Source of the DNA: Lithobates sylvaticus
Taxonomy: Eukaryota > Chordata > Amphibia > Anura > Ranidae
Assembly: GCA_028564925.1 (NCBI GenBank)
Contig: CM053026.1
Span: 130,391,150-130,455,149, forward strand
Length of the DNA stretch: 64,000 nt
Direction of reading: 5' to 3'
The position numbers were made by a program, and so were the translations under genes. Below are positions 21,771-34,488 of the stretch, piece after piece; position 1 is the stretch's first letter; every line of letters begins with the position of its first letter. The notes below the pieces were generated by a model that worked only from the letters and a program-made list of their open reading frames with translations, was not told the origin of the DNA and made no database searches.

Positions 21771-22254
21771 TAAAGTGAATAATAAAACCCTCACATATAC
21801 CCTGTGAAGTGAACAGCCTCAGATGATACACAGAGATGAAACAAATCTCCCTACATAAGTTTTACATGCACTGTATATCTGCTGTATTGGGCTTTATATA
21901 CTGTTTAGAAAATTCAGATCGTGTTAGGAGATTTTCTCTTCCTTTCAACACTGCAGTGAAGCCTGGGCATACAGCCAAGACAGCTGATTAGAGGAGAGGC
22001 ACACCCCCCCCCCCCCTCTCCTCATAGGTAGAGACTTTCAGAGCTGATTGTTGAATAGTTCAGGGCTCTGCTAATCTATTCATAGCATCCTCCCTAACAC
22101 AAAACTCAGGCTTCTTTTATTATATGTGACAGAGAACCAGACGAACAGAGCAGGAGACAGCTACGGAACATAGGGCTTTGAAGAGAGATAAGAAAACACT
22201 GCAGATATATGTGCCCAGCTCAAATTTCATGAATCAGGTTTACATCCACTTTAA
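21771..22254. mobile_element. MITE family F (TTAAAG termini)
   Basis: The left end TTAAAGTGAATAATAAAACC and right end GGTTTACATCCACTTTAA are inverted repeats that start and end in TTAA. The interior has a (C)n tract at about 22002-22015 and no gene. Confidence 0.8.
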
Positions 22255-22699
22255 GAACCCCAAACTTAAAAAAGGCACCATCAAATAAAAATAAAAAACT
22301 CTAAAGGGAAAATGAAAACCCCAAAATACCATCCTTAAAAGGGCACCTTGCAGCAAAAAGTTGTGGACAGGACAGCAGCTGAAAGGGATCGCCTACCTCA
22401 AAACAACCACAAAGTAAAGTGAAAGAAAAAAATGCCCCAATAATAATAATACAAAAATGCAAACAAAATGCAGCAATGGATTAATTTCCCAAAAGGCTAG
22501 CAAACACAGTGACCTTAGTTTCTCCCTATGTGATTTGGCAGCTTTCCATAAGCTTAGTAATAGTGATTGTTTGCCATTCAACACTTGAATGTACTCAAGC
22601 TTGGAAATATATGGATCTCCTCCACTTTGAGTGCAAATGTTTGACAGTGTGAAGGGCCCCCTCAAACTCTCCATTTGAAAGTGGATAGTTAAAACTAGA
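22255..22699. other. No gene seen
   Basis: A/T-rich; a 93-codon minus-strand frame (22674-22393) shows no domain. It may be worn retroelement sequence, being next to the gypsy remnant, but I cannot show it. Confidence 0.45.
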
Positions 22700-23096
22700 A
22701 GTTTCTAAAAATCAAAGTCTTTAGTAAAGCTATCAAATTCTGTTGACACAAACTGATGGTTATTATCAGAAAGAAGCTTATGGGATTCCAAGTCTAGAAA
22801 AAAAAGTTATTTGATTCCTCAGTGAGAATCGATATTAAGGTCGTTTTTAAAAGTCATATTTTAAAATGATCGCTTAGTTACCGAACTCACAACATTTAGT
22901 CTGCATTGCTTACTATAAAAACATTTAGCCATGGTCATGATGATATTGTATACTGGCCAGTAGAATAAGCCCCAGGATCTGGTTTTACTTTCCTCAACTC
23001 CCATGTGCCCTTTGTGAATTAGTTTTATATATTCAATCTTCATGGGTTTATGTAAAAACCAATCTATCATCTTAGCTGATCAAATAGCAACTCTTA

Positions 23097-23856
23097 TGCC
23101 CTGTACACACGACCGGTTTTCCCGTAGGAATAAACTCTGAAGTTTTTTCCGATGGAATTCCGCTCAAGCTGTCTTGCATACACACAGTCACACCAAATTC
23201 CGACCGTCAAGAATGCGGTGACGTACAACACGTATGACGGCACTATAAAAAGGAAGTTCAATAGCCACTGCGCCAGCCTTTGGGCTCCTTCTGCTAATGT
23301 CGTGTTTATCTCGTGTTAGTAGAAGTTTGGTGAGAGACGATTCGTGCTTTTCAGACTCGTGACTATAAAAAAATAATTCTAAACATTATTATGGAGATCT
23401 GGCTTTAAAAAAATAAAAGATTATTCATGAGATCACGAGAAATAATAAAGAAATAAGTCTGTCAGAACTATGTGTGAATATCAGCAGCAAAACAACTTCA
23501 CTATTCTAGCATTATAAAGCACAAAAGAATGCGCTGCATTAAAAGATCACAGAATTTGCAGCGTGAGGAATGTGCTATCTCTATTACGAACGCTAGTTTT
23601 ACCAGACTGAGCACTTCCGTCTCGTACTTGCTTCAGAGCATGCGTGGTTTTTAGTGCGTCGGAACAGCATACAGACGAGCGTTTTTTTTCCGATAGGAAT
23701 TTTTTCGTCAGAAAAATATAGAACATGTTCTCAAACTAAGTCTGTCTGAATTTTCGACGGAAAAAGACGGATGGGGCATCCACACGGTCGGAAAATATGA
23801 TAAAAAGCTCCCATCTGACTTTTTCTGTTGGAAATTCCGACCGTGTGTACGTGGCA
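23097..23856. mobile_element. Harbinger-like MITE with TTA duplication (760 bp)
   Basis: Ends TGCCCTGTACACACGACCGG and CCGACCGTGTGTACGTGGCA, flanked by TTA at 23094-23096 and 23857-23859. It is the longest of the GTACACAC-ended family here. The interior has a central part (23210-23640) absent from the 14206 copy. Confidence 0.9.
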
Positions 23857-24089
23857 TTACTCCACTTTGATGTGATATATATACACAACCATTAAGTGTG
23901 TAATTTTTAGTACTATGAAGGAATTTAGCTGTTTCTCATTTTTTATTTGAAATTGTAAAGCTGGCCATAATTAAATGCACTGCAGTTTTAAAGGTTATCT
24001 CCATCTTTAGCAACATGTTACATGTTACATGCAAAACTGATATGATTTTTAAAATCAGTGTGGCTGTGTATAGCTCCGCCCACACAGTC

Positions 24090-24182
24090 ACGTAATTCAT
24101 TCAGCAAGATCTGTGAAGTAATAAACTTTTTGCTGGCGGAAATTCAGACAGAAAAAGTTGGATGGAGCATACACACGGTGCA
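24090..24182. repeat. Fragment of the GTACACAC Harbinger-like MITE
   Basis: 'GAAATTCAGACAGAAAAAGT-GGATGGAGCATACACACGGT' matches the subterminal part of 23097-23856 near 23745-23790. Only one end is present. Confidence 0.65.
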
Positions 24183-25390
24183 ATAGTTTGTAGGCTTCTA
24201 TGTAAAAAAGTAATAAATGCACATTTTATAGGCATATTTTTTTTAAGGTGAATTTAGCCTTGCAATGCTTTATTAATACTGCTTTTGTGTTTGAGTGGCA
24301 GCCTACAGGAGAACATGTTGCCAGGTTTGTAGCTACAATTTCATATTTTTATAGATGAAGCATCATCCTTTGTTGCCTATCTGGGGCAGATAAAAGAGAT
24401 TGTGATCTGATTCTAAATTAGCTTATATATTTATTGATAGAAGTTTTTCATCCAAGCACAATGTACATCTCTTTTCTATTTTTTATTAGAAAATAGGTGA
24501 ATATGATTACATTGTTTTCAATAATAGGTCTGAGGTTAGGTCTGTCTGTCTTTCCCTGTTTTTTTTTGTACTTTATCTGCTTAAGCCATGAGTTTTAATT
24601 GTGTTTAAGCTGCTTCATGGGTTCTTTCAATATCAGTTGCTTTGCTTAAAGTAAGATCAGCATCTTGAATTATTAATCTCTTTTGTACTTTGAGGGAGTT
24701 TGCTCCAAATACAATTCTGTCACTAATCATTCCATCAATATCAGTGAGGTCAATGCACAGTCTCTGGCTCATAGTTCTCGGTCCGTCACAAAAAATCCAG
24801 CTGGTTGAATTGCACCTTTTATTTTAAAGCCTGCTTTAGAATATGTATCTGGCTTAAACTGTGATTTCTTTATTGCTTAATTATTGCATTTTCTGTAATA
24901 AACACTGAGCTGGTGGGCTTCACCTTATATTATACATATTTCCATGTTCTGTAACGATCTCCAGCTTCTGGCACAATGTAATATTCAGCAGAAACATATT
25001 TCTCAAGAGCCATGACTGTCTTATAATGGCACATCTTTATACAAATGATTATTCTCGTTGCTGTCCAATTTTCTAGCAATCAGACTGGTGACAAGAAGGA
25101 CCTTTTCCAGGTTACCCATGAAGCTGAAAAATTGTCTGCACCATTTTGAATACAGAGACAGAAGAGAAAATTATATAGAAATGTACCATCATAATACAAT
25201 CATGGTTAATGAGATTACCCCTCTGCTGCTTACTCATAATTTAATACACTCCTTTCTGCTTGGATCATGCTTCAATTTTAGTAGTACAAACATCAGGAAA
25301 ATTATGTAAAAAACTAAAAAGTCAGCGCTACAACTAAAAAATAGATAAAAGAAGCTGCTTGCAATATAGGTCAATATACAAACCATTTAA

Positions 25391-26399
25391 CCACTTCAGC
25401 CCCGGACCAATTTGCAGCCAAAGGACCAGGCCCCTTTTTGCGATCCGGCACTGCGTCGCTTTAACTGACAATTGCGCGGTCGTGCGACGTGGCTCCCAAA
25501 CAAAATTGGCGTCCTTTTTTTCCCACAAGAAGAGATTTCTTTTGGTGGTATTTGATCGCCCCTGCGGTTTTAATTTTTAGCGCTATAAACAAAAATAGAG
25601 CGACAATTTTGAAAAAAATTAATGCAATATTTTTAACTTTTTGCTATAATAAATATCCCCCAAAAATATATATAAAAAAACTTTTTTTTTTTCCTCAGTT
25701 TAGGCCAATACGTATTCTTCTACATATTTTTGGTAAAAAAAAAATTAGCAATTAGCGATTATTGATTTGTTTGCGCAAAAGTTATAGCGTTTACAAAATA
25801 GGGGATAGTTTTATAGCATTTTTATTAATATTTTTTTTTTTTACTAGTAATGGCGGCGATCAGCGATTTTTATTGTGACTGCGACATTATGGCGGACACA
25901 TCGGACATTTTTGACACATTTTTGGACCATTGTCATTTATATAGAAATCAGTGCTATTTAAATGCACTGATTCCTATGTAAATGACACTGGCAGTAAATG
26001 AGTTAACCACTAGGGGCAGGGTGGGGCTAAGTGTGGCGTGTTGCATTTTTTTTTACAGTAGGGGGCGTGGCTGTACGTCTGACATCATTGATCGGCTTTC
26101 CCCATGACAGGGAACAGCCGATCAATGACAGGCAGTGTAGGAAGCGCGGGGAGAGGTTTGTTTACACAGACCTCTCCCCGTTCTTCAGCTCTGTGACCTG
26201 ATCGCGGGACACCAGGGGCGATCGGGTCTGCTGGACTCGCGGCCGTGGTCACGGAGCTCCCGACCGGGTTGCGAGCGTGCTGCCGGCAGCGCGCGCGCAA
26301 CCCCATGGCTAGGCAATTAAAGGGGACATATATATACGTGCTTTTGCCTAGCCGTGCCATTCTGCCGACGTATATGTACAGGAGGCGGTCGGGAAGCGG
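25391..26399. mobile_element. TTAA MITE, copy 2, opposite orientation
   Basis: Flanked by TTAA at 25387-25390 and 26400-26403, with ends CCACTTCAGCC... and ...GGGAAGCGG. The interior matches copies 1 and 3 in reverse ('GCGCAAAAGTTATAGCGT' near 25773-25791; 'TGGCGGCGATCAGCGATTTT'). No gene. Confidence 0.92.
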
Positions 26400-26403
26400 T
26401 TAA

Positions 26404-27450
26404 ATTACAATAATTAATAATTGCTGAGCGGAAAATAAATTTTCAAAACATTATATCACTAAGAAGAAAATTAAGCAAAACAGTCCCACTGAACAAGTTG
26501 GAGTCCTTAGATCAATTACAATTCCTCCTAAGTGGAATAAGTCCACAGGGGACTCTAAATACTCTAAATACTCTAAATACTCCCTCTGTGTAAATTAGGT
26601 AAATTGCAAACTTACCAGAGGTAGAGGCTGCCTTATTTAAAAGTGCAGCATAAAAGCATAAGACAGTGATTTGTGCAAAACTACCTCTCACAGCCTGTGT
26701 GTGCCGCCAGATAAGTGCGCAGCAACAAAGCGTTACAAATAAACGAGATGCAGGTAATGATTATCAATTTAAAAGATAATTTCTCCCACTCTTCTCATCC
26801 ACTAGGGGGTATTCAGAGGTAAAGGCTACTTTATTTAAAAGTGCAGTATAAATGTATAAGAGAGTGATCTGTGCAATAGTATTCCAATGATTACGTATCG
26901 GCGAGAACTTGAAAAAAGTATTAGTACTTGTACTCGGTCTTAAAAAAGTGGTATCGGTGCAACCCTATTCCAATCCTCCAGCTAGCAGTGGACAATTCCT
27001 TCTTTTCATCCACTTCTGAGAATGGTGCTCACAAAACATCCAAAAATAAAAATAAAAAGCCAAATAGTGTAATATTCTTATATGGACAAAGTTTATAAAC
27101 TCTGTACAAACTGTGCATCAATGTGATAAAGTGCATATTCAAAACTACCTCCAGCACACTTATGCAATGCACACTCACCGCCAGTGAGTGCTGCCAGATG
27201 AGTGTGCAGCAAGAAAGTGTTTCAAATAAACAAGATGCATGTAAAGATTATCCCTTTAAAACACTTCTCCCACTGTTCTCATTCACTGGGGGTATTCTTG
27301 TATCAAAAGTCGCCATAATAAAAAAAAACGCCATATAGTGTTACATTTATTATACTTAAAAGCACAACAAGAGCTTCAATAACATACAGCTCCTTATGGG
27401 CAAGTCAAAATCCCATCAAACTTTAAAAAAGTCACTGGCAATTACATAAA
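26404..27450. repeat. Diverged direct repeat, about 230 bp, two copies
   Basis: 26585-26815 and 27080-27300 share 'AAACTACCTC', 'TGCCGCCAGATAAGTG/TGCTGCCAGATGAGTG', 'CAAATAAACAAGATGCA' and 'TTCTCCCACTGTTCTCATTCACT'. Between them is a third partial copy with a small hAT MITE. The three-fold CTCTAAATA at 26556-26581 is a local tandem repeat. Confidence 0.7.
26889..26966. mobile_element. Very short hAT-like MITE remnant (78 bp)
   Basis: Flanked by ATTCCAAT at 26881-26888 and 26967-26974, an exact 8-bp direct repeat. The right end reads TATCGGTGCAACCCT, the reverse of an AGGGTTGCACCGATA terminus; the left end (GATTACGTATCGGC) is only weakly its inverted partner. Confidence 0.65.
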
Positions 27451-27658
27451 ACAACGCCACTCGGGTATCCGATGTGGCAGCGCGACCTCATGCTCTGTAT
27501 ATCACACTACGCTCTGTATATCACACTTTAAAAATGGCCAAAAATGTACCGATTGCGACCTCTATACCGACATCATTGATGTTGAATGCTTCCTCAACCT
27601 CTTCCCTCTCCCTTTTCTTTTTAAGCAATTATAAATAAGCAGAAAAGATGTACAATAC

Positions 27659-27696
27659 CCCCCCCCCCCCCCCAACACCACCACCACCACCACCGC
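27659..27696. repeat. Poly-C and (CCA)n microsatellite
   Basis: Fourteen or more C followed by six to seven CCA/CAC units. Confidence 0.95.
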
Positions 27697-29480
27697 TCAT
27701 GCTCATCAAACAAGAATATTCCTAGGGATCTCAAGCTACATCTCCTACATCAATGTTACAAATGCACAATGCTACATATGGGTTGCTGTGTTCAGGCAGT
27801 CCCATCTTTGAATTTGTAAATTCACTCCCAATTCGTTTGTATTCCCAGACGCTACATTCCAGTGATGGAAATTGCATTAAAACATTAGTAGCCTCTTCAT
27901 CACTCTAAGGAATGCAATCAAAATGAGCTCCTTTTACCCACTAATTACAATGACCCTGGAAAATGTAACAAGTGGAATATTTCAAACAAAACAAGCACTC
28001 GTGCTTCAGTACTCTGCAAGAAAATCAGTGAAGTCTATACAGGCCAAAGAATCAGATTTAAACATAGTCATTATATTTGCCTGCTAAATAACATGGTTTA
28101 GAGTTATTTTATTTTGGATAAAATTAAAATGATAATACATTATTACCCAAGATTTGCATAGACACATGCTAACAATATTTCATCTGTATAAAACCAGTAT
28201 GAAGTCCCATTAAAATTTATTGAATCAAAAATGTCTTTCCATATACAGGGGTATAATTAAACTACTAAATGAGTCTTAATGCTCTTCTTCCGTAAAATAT
28301 CTTTTTAAATTGTATATCAGCGGGAGTGGTCTCATCTGTTAAATCCCAAGAAACTGACATGTCTCTATGATTAAAGTATTCTATCTTTAGTTTGTACATG
28401 AAAGAGTGATGATGTTCACAAATCAGTTCAGCTTTAACAAGATACACTGTAGCATGCAACATGTTTGTTAACATTACAAAATCAATCTTAACAGAACTTG
28501 GGTTTAATAGAAAAGCAATTCAATGCAAATAAAAGGCAGTTCAAAAATGACCAGCTTAATATGTTTTGTCTGTACTGTCACAGCTACAGTTCTCATTTGT
28601 GGATATCTAAATCACATTGCTCAGACAGGAATGATTCCAGTTGTGCATATTATGGCTACCTTCAAAATGCGCACTGTTGGAAGGATTAGACAGGATTAGG
28701 ACAACTACATTGTATGAGGCTATCAAAACCTGCCATGCCATCCCTTTTGCTCACCTGCTGTTGGCACTGTGCTCCTGTAGCATGTGATCCTGGTTGACAC
28801 TAGCAGTTGTCTTCCTGCAGTCAATGAATTAAACTTTCATCATTAGTCACCCCCTGGTTGCTGGGTAGATTTATAGCCCCAACCTTCTTTAAGTGCCCCA
28901 ACAATCTGCCTGCTTCCCTGTTGCATTCTGCTACATTTCTTTGGCCTCCTGGCACATATTACCATGTCTTGCCTACTCTTCTGCACTCCTCTTCAGCCCT
29001 GCTTGACCTCTTTTACCATGCTCACATGGCATAGTTTGTACACTGTATAACTTGCTGGCTTGTTTTACTATATTGTTTCCTGTTTGTTTTTTGTGTTCTG
29101 CTTATTTGTTTCAATATTTGTTGCCCTGTTTGCCTTTCACTTTCTCACTGTAAACAGTCATATTGCACATATTCTAGAGAATCCTTCATCCGATAACAAG
29201 TCTGGTCACACCAGTTGCAACAGGATTTCCGCATCAGTTTCCTAATCCTAATGCTAGCATCCAAGCTTACAAATAGCAAACAAGCAAAAAAAAAAAAAAA
29301 ATGGTAAAAAAGGAAACAGTAATAAAAGTTGATACCCGTATTAGCCAACTTATTCCATATAATAGTTTCAGAGGACATAACAAAGGGAATTTAACAGATC
29401 ACTATAGATCGTGACTCTTCTTTCATGCTAAGCGTTTTTTACAATTTTTATAATGAAAAGGCTGTAGTTTTTTAAACTAC
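27697..29480. other. No gene seen; mostly unique intron sequence
   Basis: No coding frame with a recognisable domain and no clear terminal repeats. A pyrimidine-rich part lies at 28690-29030. Frames of 60-90 codons on both strands have no support. Confidence 0.5.
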
Positions 29481-29927
29481 ATTCCCAGATAGCAAGCAAC
29501 TGTGCTGCAAGTTTGAAATTACTTCCTAAGCTATTGCTAGACTTGCCAGGCTTCACAAGTTTGTTGCACAATTGCAGCAAGTCTGCATTGCATGACACCA
29601 GATCAACTTTCTTTGCAAACATTCTGCAAGTCTGCTGCAAGTTCTGGTTCAGTTATGTTGTGCAATAGTCATCCCACCACAGGGGTCACTGTGGCTGAAT
29701 TTTCATGCTGTAGACTTGCAGAGCTCTTGCTGTAGATTCACCACTGCAACTTTTCTCTTGCTAAAGACTTGCCACTCATACTTTCTACAAATTGGAAAAG
29801 TGTCAACTAGAGCTTCAAGTGCTCTGCAAGTGCACAACTTGCCAGTTAAAAATGTACAGCAAGTTAACAAGACTTACAATTCAACACTGCCACAAACGTG
29901 TGGCAAGTTAGCCTTGCTATCTGGGAT
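29481..29927. mobile_element. Unassigned MITE with AGATAGCAAG termini
   Basis: ATTCCCAGATAGCAAG at 29481-29496 is repeated inverted at the other end as CTTGCTATCTGGGAT (29913-29927). The interior is unusually rich in GCAAGT/ACTTGC words on both strands (more than ten). I could not identify a target duplication, so the superfamily is open. Confidence 0.75.
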
Positions 29928-32179
29928 TTGGGTTATGTTATGACACTTCAGATTAAAATGATTGAGTACGATCTGTAATACTTTTTTATTACGGCTACAA
30001 CATCATATTACAACATTTCTTAAAATCATTTTTTATTCAGCTATGGATTTCCAATCAAGCAATACCTTTATTTTAATTATTATGATTGTGTTTTATAAGC
30101 ATGCATTCAGTACAGTTTCCAGAGCTGCCTCTGCTCAAGGCACAACTAAAACAACCCTTCACTTGTAACCTTCTCCCCATGATAAGCTCAAACCCTTCCG
30201 TATGGAGAGGCCCAAGATCACCAACCAGCTGACTTGGTAAAAGCAAACTGTTTTTTTATTTTCAAAAACAGGCAAACAGAAAACAGCCCATTTTCAACAT
30301 GGGAGACAAAACAAACAAAACAGTGCATCCACTCCTGGTACACCAACAAAAAGTTACAGCTCACTGCCAAAAACAGTCATCTTTTAACCAGATAAAGTCT
30401 GGAAAGGTGTTGAAAGCCTTGCAGGGTCTCAGCCAATCAACAACCTACAGTCCTCTCACAACAGTTACAGTTACATTCTACACCTCACAGGCACCTGCTA
30501 ATAGTTGCATTTCCCTTTCAGGCTTCTCTGCAACCAGGTTAACCCTTTCAGGACCAAAGTCCTAGTAGTCAGAGTTGGAAGCTCTTTCCTAATGTCAGGA
30601 ATGTCTCTCCAAACCTCTGAATTCTGAGTCACAAGTAAAGCTTATCAGTCCCGAGAGAACTGTAAACCAGTTTTCTCCTCTGTAAGTAGAGCAATCTGAA
30701 AACCCTTACCCTGGATGGGTTAGAACCCCTGAGTACTCCAAAAAAATGTATTTTTAATCTCCCTTAAAGGAATCACAACCTAAAAAGTGGGGACACATTT
30801 CTTCCAGGGCTCAACCTTGGCATCCTATCCACTGTACACAGATTCTACATACAGCAGTGGGATGGTGTTGAACAGACACAAATGGCAAATTAGTTCTTTA
30901 AAAAAGTTAATTTGACTCAAAATTCTCGCCCCCGAAATTCTCAGTGTCCTAAATGTATCTCTTGCAATCCTTTACCTCAAATGCAAAGAAAGTCTCGCCC
31001 CACCTATATTTTACACCTCCCAAATGTAATCCTTCCCCTTTTCTATTGTGACCATTGGTCATATATACTGGAAAATTAGTGGAATACCATAAAATCTTAA
31101 TTACTGTTTTTTTCTCAGTATTAAAAATATTAGCCTATACCATAACTGCAAAACACATAATAAAAGTTGGCCACTGGCGGGGTGCTAGTAGTAGTAGTTG
31201 TACTCTGTGTACTCTTCACCTTTTATATAGAAACTTGTATCTGTTTAGAAAAAAAAAATCCTTCCATGCAACCAACATGCTGAAAGCAAAAACCTTGCCT
31301 CCAAACTTTAAGTAGATAATTAATACAGTTCAGTGAGTTTCCATTCAATTTTGCACCAAATCAAACAGAAACCACATTCTCAAAGTGTCATTATGCAAAA
31401 ATAAAGATACTTGCATCAATACTTTGACATCCCATTACAAAGAGGCTCATTTTTCATAGATAAGGCTCATTACACAGAAGCGATATTATGTATTTGACTG
31501 CTTAAAAACACGGTTTAGGCGATTGTGCAAGCTTTTTGATTATTCTATTGAGTTTAAACAGCATGCAGAGCTATTATTCATAATAAAACTACACATATTG
31601 AATATTTTTCCTCCTAATAGTATAGTTTAACCAACAATGAAGAAAACAGAAATATATTATGTGGCATTTCACACAGACAAAACTGGCAGGAAGATTTACG
31701 TGATTCATTTATTTGAGTGTTTGTGATATGTACCAAAATCTAACATCACTCAATCTAGAGTAATTTACATAGAAGTTCTCAAGAGAACAACATGGATATC
31801 AAATCTGTTAGTATAATACGGGTAGCACTTGGATTTTTATGAGCAGAATATGAGCATGTTAAACAAATGAAAGTCCTTTTGAAGTTAGGATTGTTAGTGT
31901 TTGTCAGAGGAGGAACAACCATTATTCCATAAAGGGTTTTTTCATGTTCTAGTGCCTCTTCTGTCCGGATCGTATGCATCTGTTCCTGCCACTCTAAAAG
32001 ATCTTTGCAGCTCAAAGATCAATATTTTAAGGTAACTGTGATAAAAACTCAGAAATCCTTGCATACCCAATTGCGTGCTGAATCTGATCTTGCAGGCCGT
32101 CCATCCTAATAAGTGATTTTAAGGGCTATTTTGCTACCTAAATAGGTTTCAGTTCACCTTACAGTTAAAACAATTCTAA
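29928..32179. other. No gene seen
   Basis: Unique-looking sequence. 30110-30720 resembles worn interspersed repeat sequence but without ends that I can recognise. No domain in any frame. Confidence 0.45.
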
Positions 32180-32605
32180 TTCCGCATACACACGACCAGT
32201 GTTTCCATCGGAATAAACTCTAAAGATTTTTCCGACGGAGTTCCGCTGAAACTGTCTTGCCTACACACGATCACACCAAAGTCAGACCGTCTAGGCCGCG
32301 GTGACGTACAACACATACAACGGGACTAGAAAAGGGAAGTTCAATAGCCAGTAGCCAATAGCTGCCATCTCGTACTTGCTTCAGAGCATGCATTGTTTTT
32401 GGTCCGTCAGAACAGCATACAGACGAGTGATTTTCCCGATAGGAATTGATTCCGTCAGAAATATTTAGAACATGTTCTATTTCTATGTCCATCAGAATTT
32501 TCCAGAAAAAAAAGTCCGATGAGGCCCACACACGATCGGGATATCCGATGAAAAGTTTCCTATGTGACTTTTTCTGCCGGAAAGTCTGACCATGTGTACG
32601 TGGCA
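32180..32605. mobile_element. Harbinger-like MITE, worn left end
   Basis: The left end TTCCGCATACACACGACC and right end GACCATGTGTACGTGGCA are inverted repeats. The right flank is TTA; the left flank is TAA and the first bases differ from the family. Same family as 14206, 23097 and 42244. Confidence 0.82.
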
Positions 32606-32895
32606 TTAGCCTGTCTCCTGATCCAATGGAAATCCAGAGTTTAGTTAGTTTGATACATTCTGTAATCAAATATTATAAACAGGAGGAGCTCACCTTTTCT
32701 TTGAGGAGACAGGAAGCCTGTTTCAAAAAAACTTGTTTTTACTGGACCCAATTTACCTTCTCTGATAAGTAAGCTCTTGGAGGGTGTCCTAACTTAGTCA
32801 GAGCCCCCTGGAACCTGAAGGAAGATCCCATCCATCTCCTTTCTTTCCCTCTCCCCTTTTTTTCTTTCTTCTCCCCTCTTTATATCTTTGTGAGT
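32606..32895. other. No gene seen; pyrimidine tract
   Basis: A C/T-rich tract at 32827-32880 immediately precedes the Tc1 element. Confidence 0.5.
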
Positions 32896-34488
32896 GAGTT
32901 GTGCTCATAAGTTTACATACCCTGGCAGAATTTATGATTTCTCGGCCATTTTTCAGAGAATATGAATGATAACACATAAAAACATTCCTTTCACTGATGG
33001 TTAGTGTTTGGCTGAAGCCATTTATTATCATTCAACTACCGTGTTTACTCTTTTTAAATCATAATGGCAACAGAAACTACCCAAATGACCCTGATCAAAA
33101 GTTTACATACCCTGGTGATAACATGCACACAAGTTGACACAAAGGTGTTTGAATGGCTATTAAAGGTAACCATCCTCACTTGTGATCTGTTTGCTTGTAA
33201 TTAATGTGTGTGTATAAAAGGTCAATGTGTTTCTGGACTCCTGACAGACTCTTGCATCTTTCATCCAGTGCTGCACTAACGTTTCTGGATTCTGTGTTAT
33301 GGGGAAAGCAAAAGAATTGTCAAAGGATCTGTGGGAAAAGGTAGTTTAACTGTATAAAACAGCAAAGGGATATAAAAAGATATCCAAGGAATTGAGAATG
33401 CCAGTCAGTAGTGTTCAAACTCTAATCAAGAAGTGGAAAATGAGGGGATCTGTTGAAACTAGACCACGGTCAGGTAGACCAACTAAAATTTCAGCCACAA
33501 CTGCCAGGAAAATTGTTCGGGATGCAAAGAAAAACCCACAAATAACTTCAGGTGAAATACAAGACTTTCTGAAAACATGTGGTGTGGCTGTTTCAAGATG
33601 CACAATAAGGAGGCACTTGAAGAAAGATGGGCTGCATGGTCGAGTCACCAGAAGAAAGCCATTACAACACAAATGCCACAAATTACAATACGCCAAACAG
33701 CACAGAGACAAGCCTCAAACCTTCTGGCACAAAGTCATTTGGAGTGATGAGACAAAAACGCTACACAAACGCTACATTTGGAGAGGAGTCAACAAGGCCT
33801 ATGATGAAAGGTACGGAGGTGGATCGCTGATGTTTTGGGGATGTGTGAGCTACAAAGGCACAGGAAATTAGGTCAAAATTGTTGGCAAGATGAATGCAGT
33901 ATGTTATCAAAAACTACTGGAGAAACATTTGCAATCATCAGTCAGGAAGCTAGGCATGGGACATACTTGGATATTTCAACATGACAAAGATCAAAAACAC
34001 AAGGCCAAGTCGACCTGTCATTGGCTACAGCAGAATAAAGTGAAGATTCTGGAGGACCATCTCAGTCTCCTGACCTCAATATCATTGAGTCACTATGGGG
34101 AGAATTACTAGTTCATGCAAGACAGCCCAAGAATTTACAGGAACTGCAGGCTTTTTGCTAAGAGGAATAGGCAGGTTTACCATCTGAGAAGATAAAGAGC
34201 CTCATCCACAAATACCACAAAAGACTTCAAGCTGTCATTGATGTTTTTTCTTTCAATCTACATCCGGATGTCAGGATCACCTCCCCTTTACTACTATGTC
34301 ATTGATGTTAAAGGGGGCAATACACGGTATTAAGAACTGGGGTATGTAAACTTTTGATCAGGTCATTTGGGTAGTTTCTGTTGCCATTATGATTTAAAAA
34401 TAGTAAACCCAGTTTATTGATAATAAATTGCTTCAGCCAAACACTAACCAAGATTCTGCCATGATATGTAAACTTATGAGCACAACTG
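32896..34488 (+). mobile_element. Tc1-family DNA transposon, full length, inactive
   Basis: Terminal inverted repeats begin (C/G)AGTTGTGCTCATAAGTTTAC at 32896 and end GTAAACTTATGAGCACAACTG at 34488. Each carries an inner direct-repeat copy ('AAAAGTTTACATACCCTGG' near 33100 and 'GGGGTATGTAAACTTTTGATCA' near 34343), the IR/DR layout of Tc1 elements such as Sleeping Beauty. The right flank is TA; the left one has decayed. About 1.6 kb long with one transposase gene in the middle. An element younger than its surroundings but clearly past activity. Confidence 0.93.
33299..34240 (+). pseudogene. Tc1 transposase (DDE/D), broken
   Basis: The start ATG at 33299 gives MGKAKELSKDLWEKVV, then a stop at 33347-33349. 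The frame continues through the paired helix-turn-helix domain ('AKGYKKISKEL', 'IKKWKMRGSVETRPRSGRPT') and the catalytic start 'FWHKVIWSDETK' (first Asp). A short deletion follows DETK, a stop lies near 33869, and 'WIFQHDKDQKHKAK' is the DNDPKH box with changes. '[18 protein letters not shown]' (with the final Glu) is in another frame at about 34055-34110. The enzyme would bind the IR/DRs and cut and paste the element at TA sites; here not functional. Confidence 0.9.

Larger units (their letters stand above)
22700..25160 (-). mobile_element. Ty3/gypsy LTR retrotransposon fossil (gag and integrase parts)
   Basis: Minus-strand order: a gag-like region (about 25160-24560), then an integrase region (about 23075-22700) with the zinc-binding H2C2 segment and the SDN-containing part of the catalytic core. 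The order fits one gag-to-pol element. Protease and RT were not found. A MITE (23097-23856) lies inside. No LTRs were recognised. Broken at many places; looks old. Confidence 0.75.

Noticed and set aside
21321-21831. Gly/Arg-rich frames and a Pro-rich frame on opposite strands
   Set aside because: They follow the minisatellite at 20922-21745 and have no start context or domain.
25058-25309. An 83-codon plus-strand frame
   Set aside because: It lies opposite the gag-like fossil and has no domain.
30110-30720. Possible LTR
   Set aside because: No matching second copy, no clear TG...CA ends and no target duplication were found.
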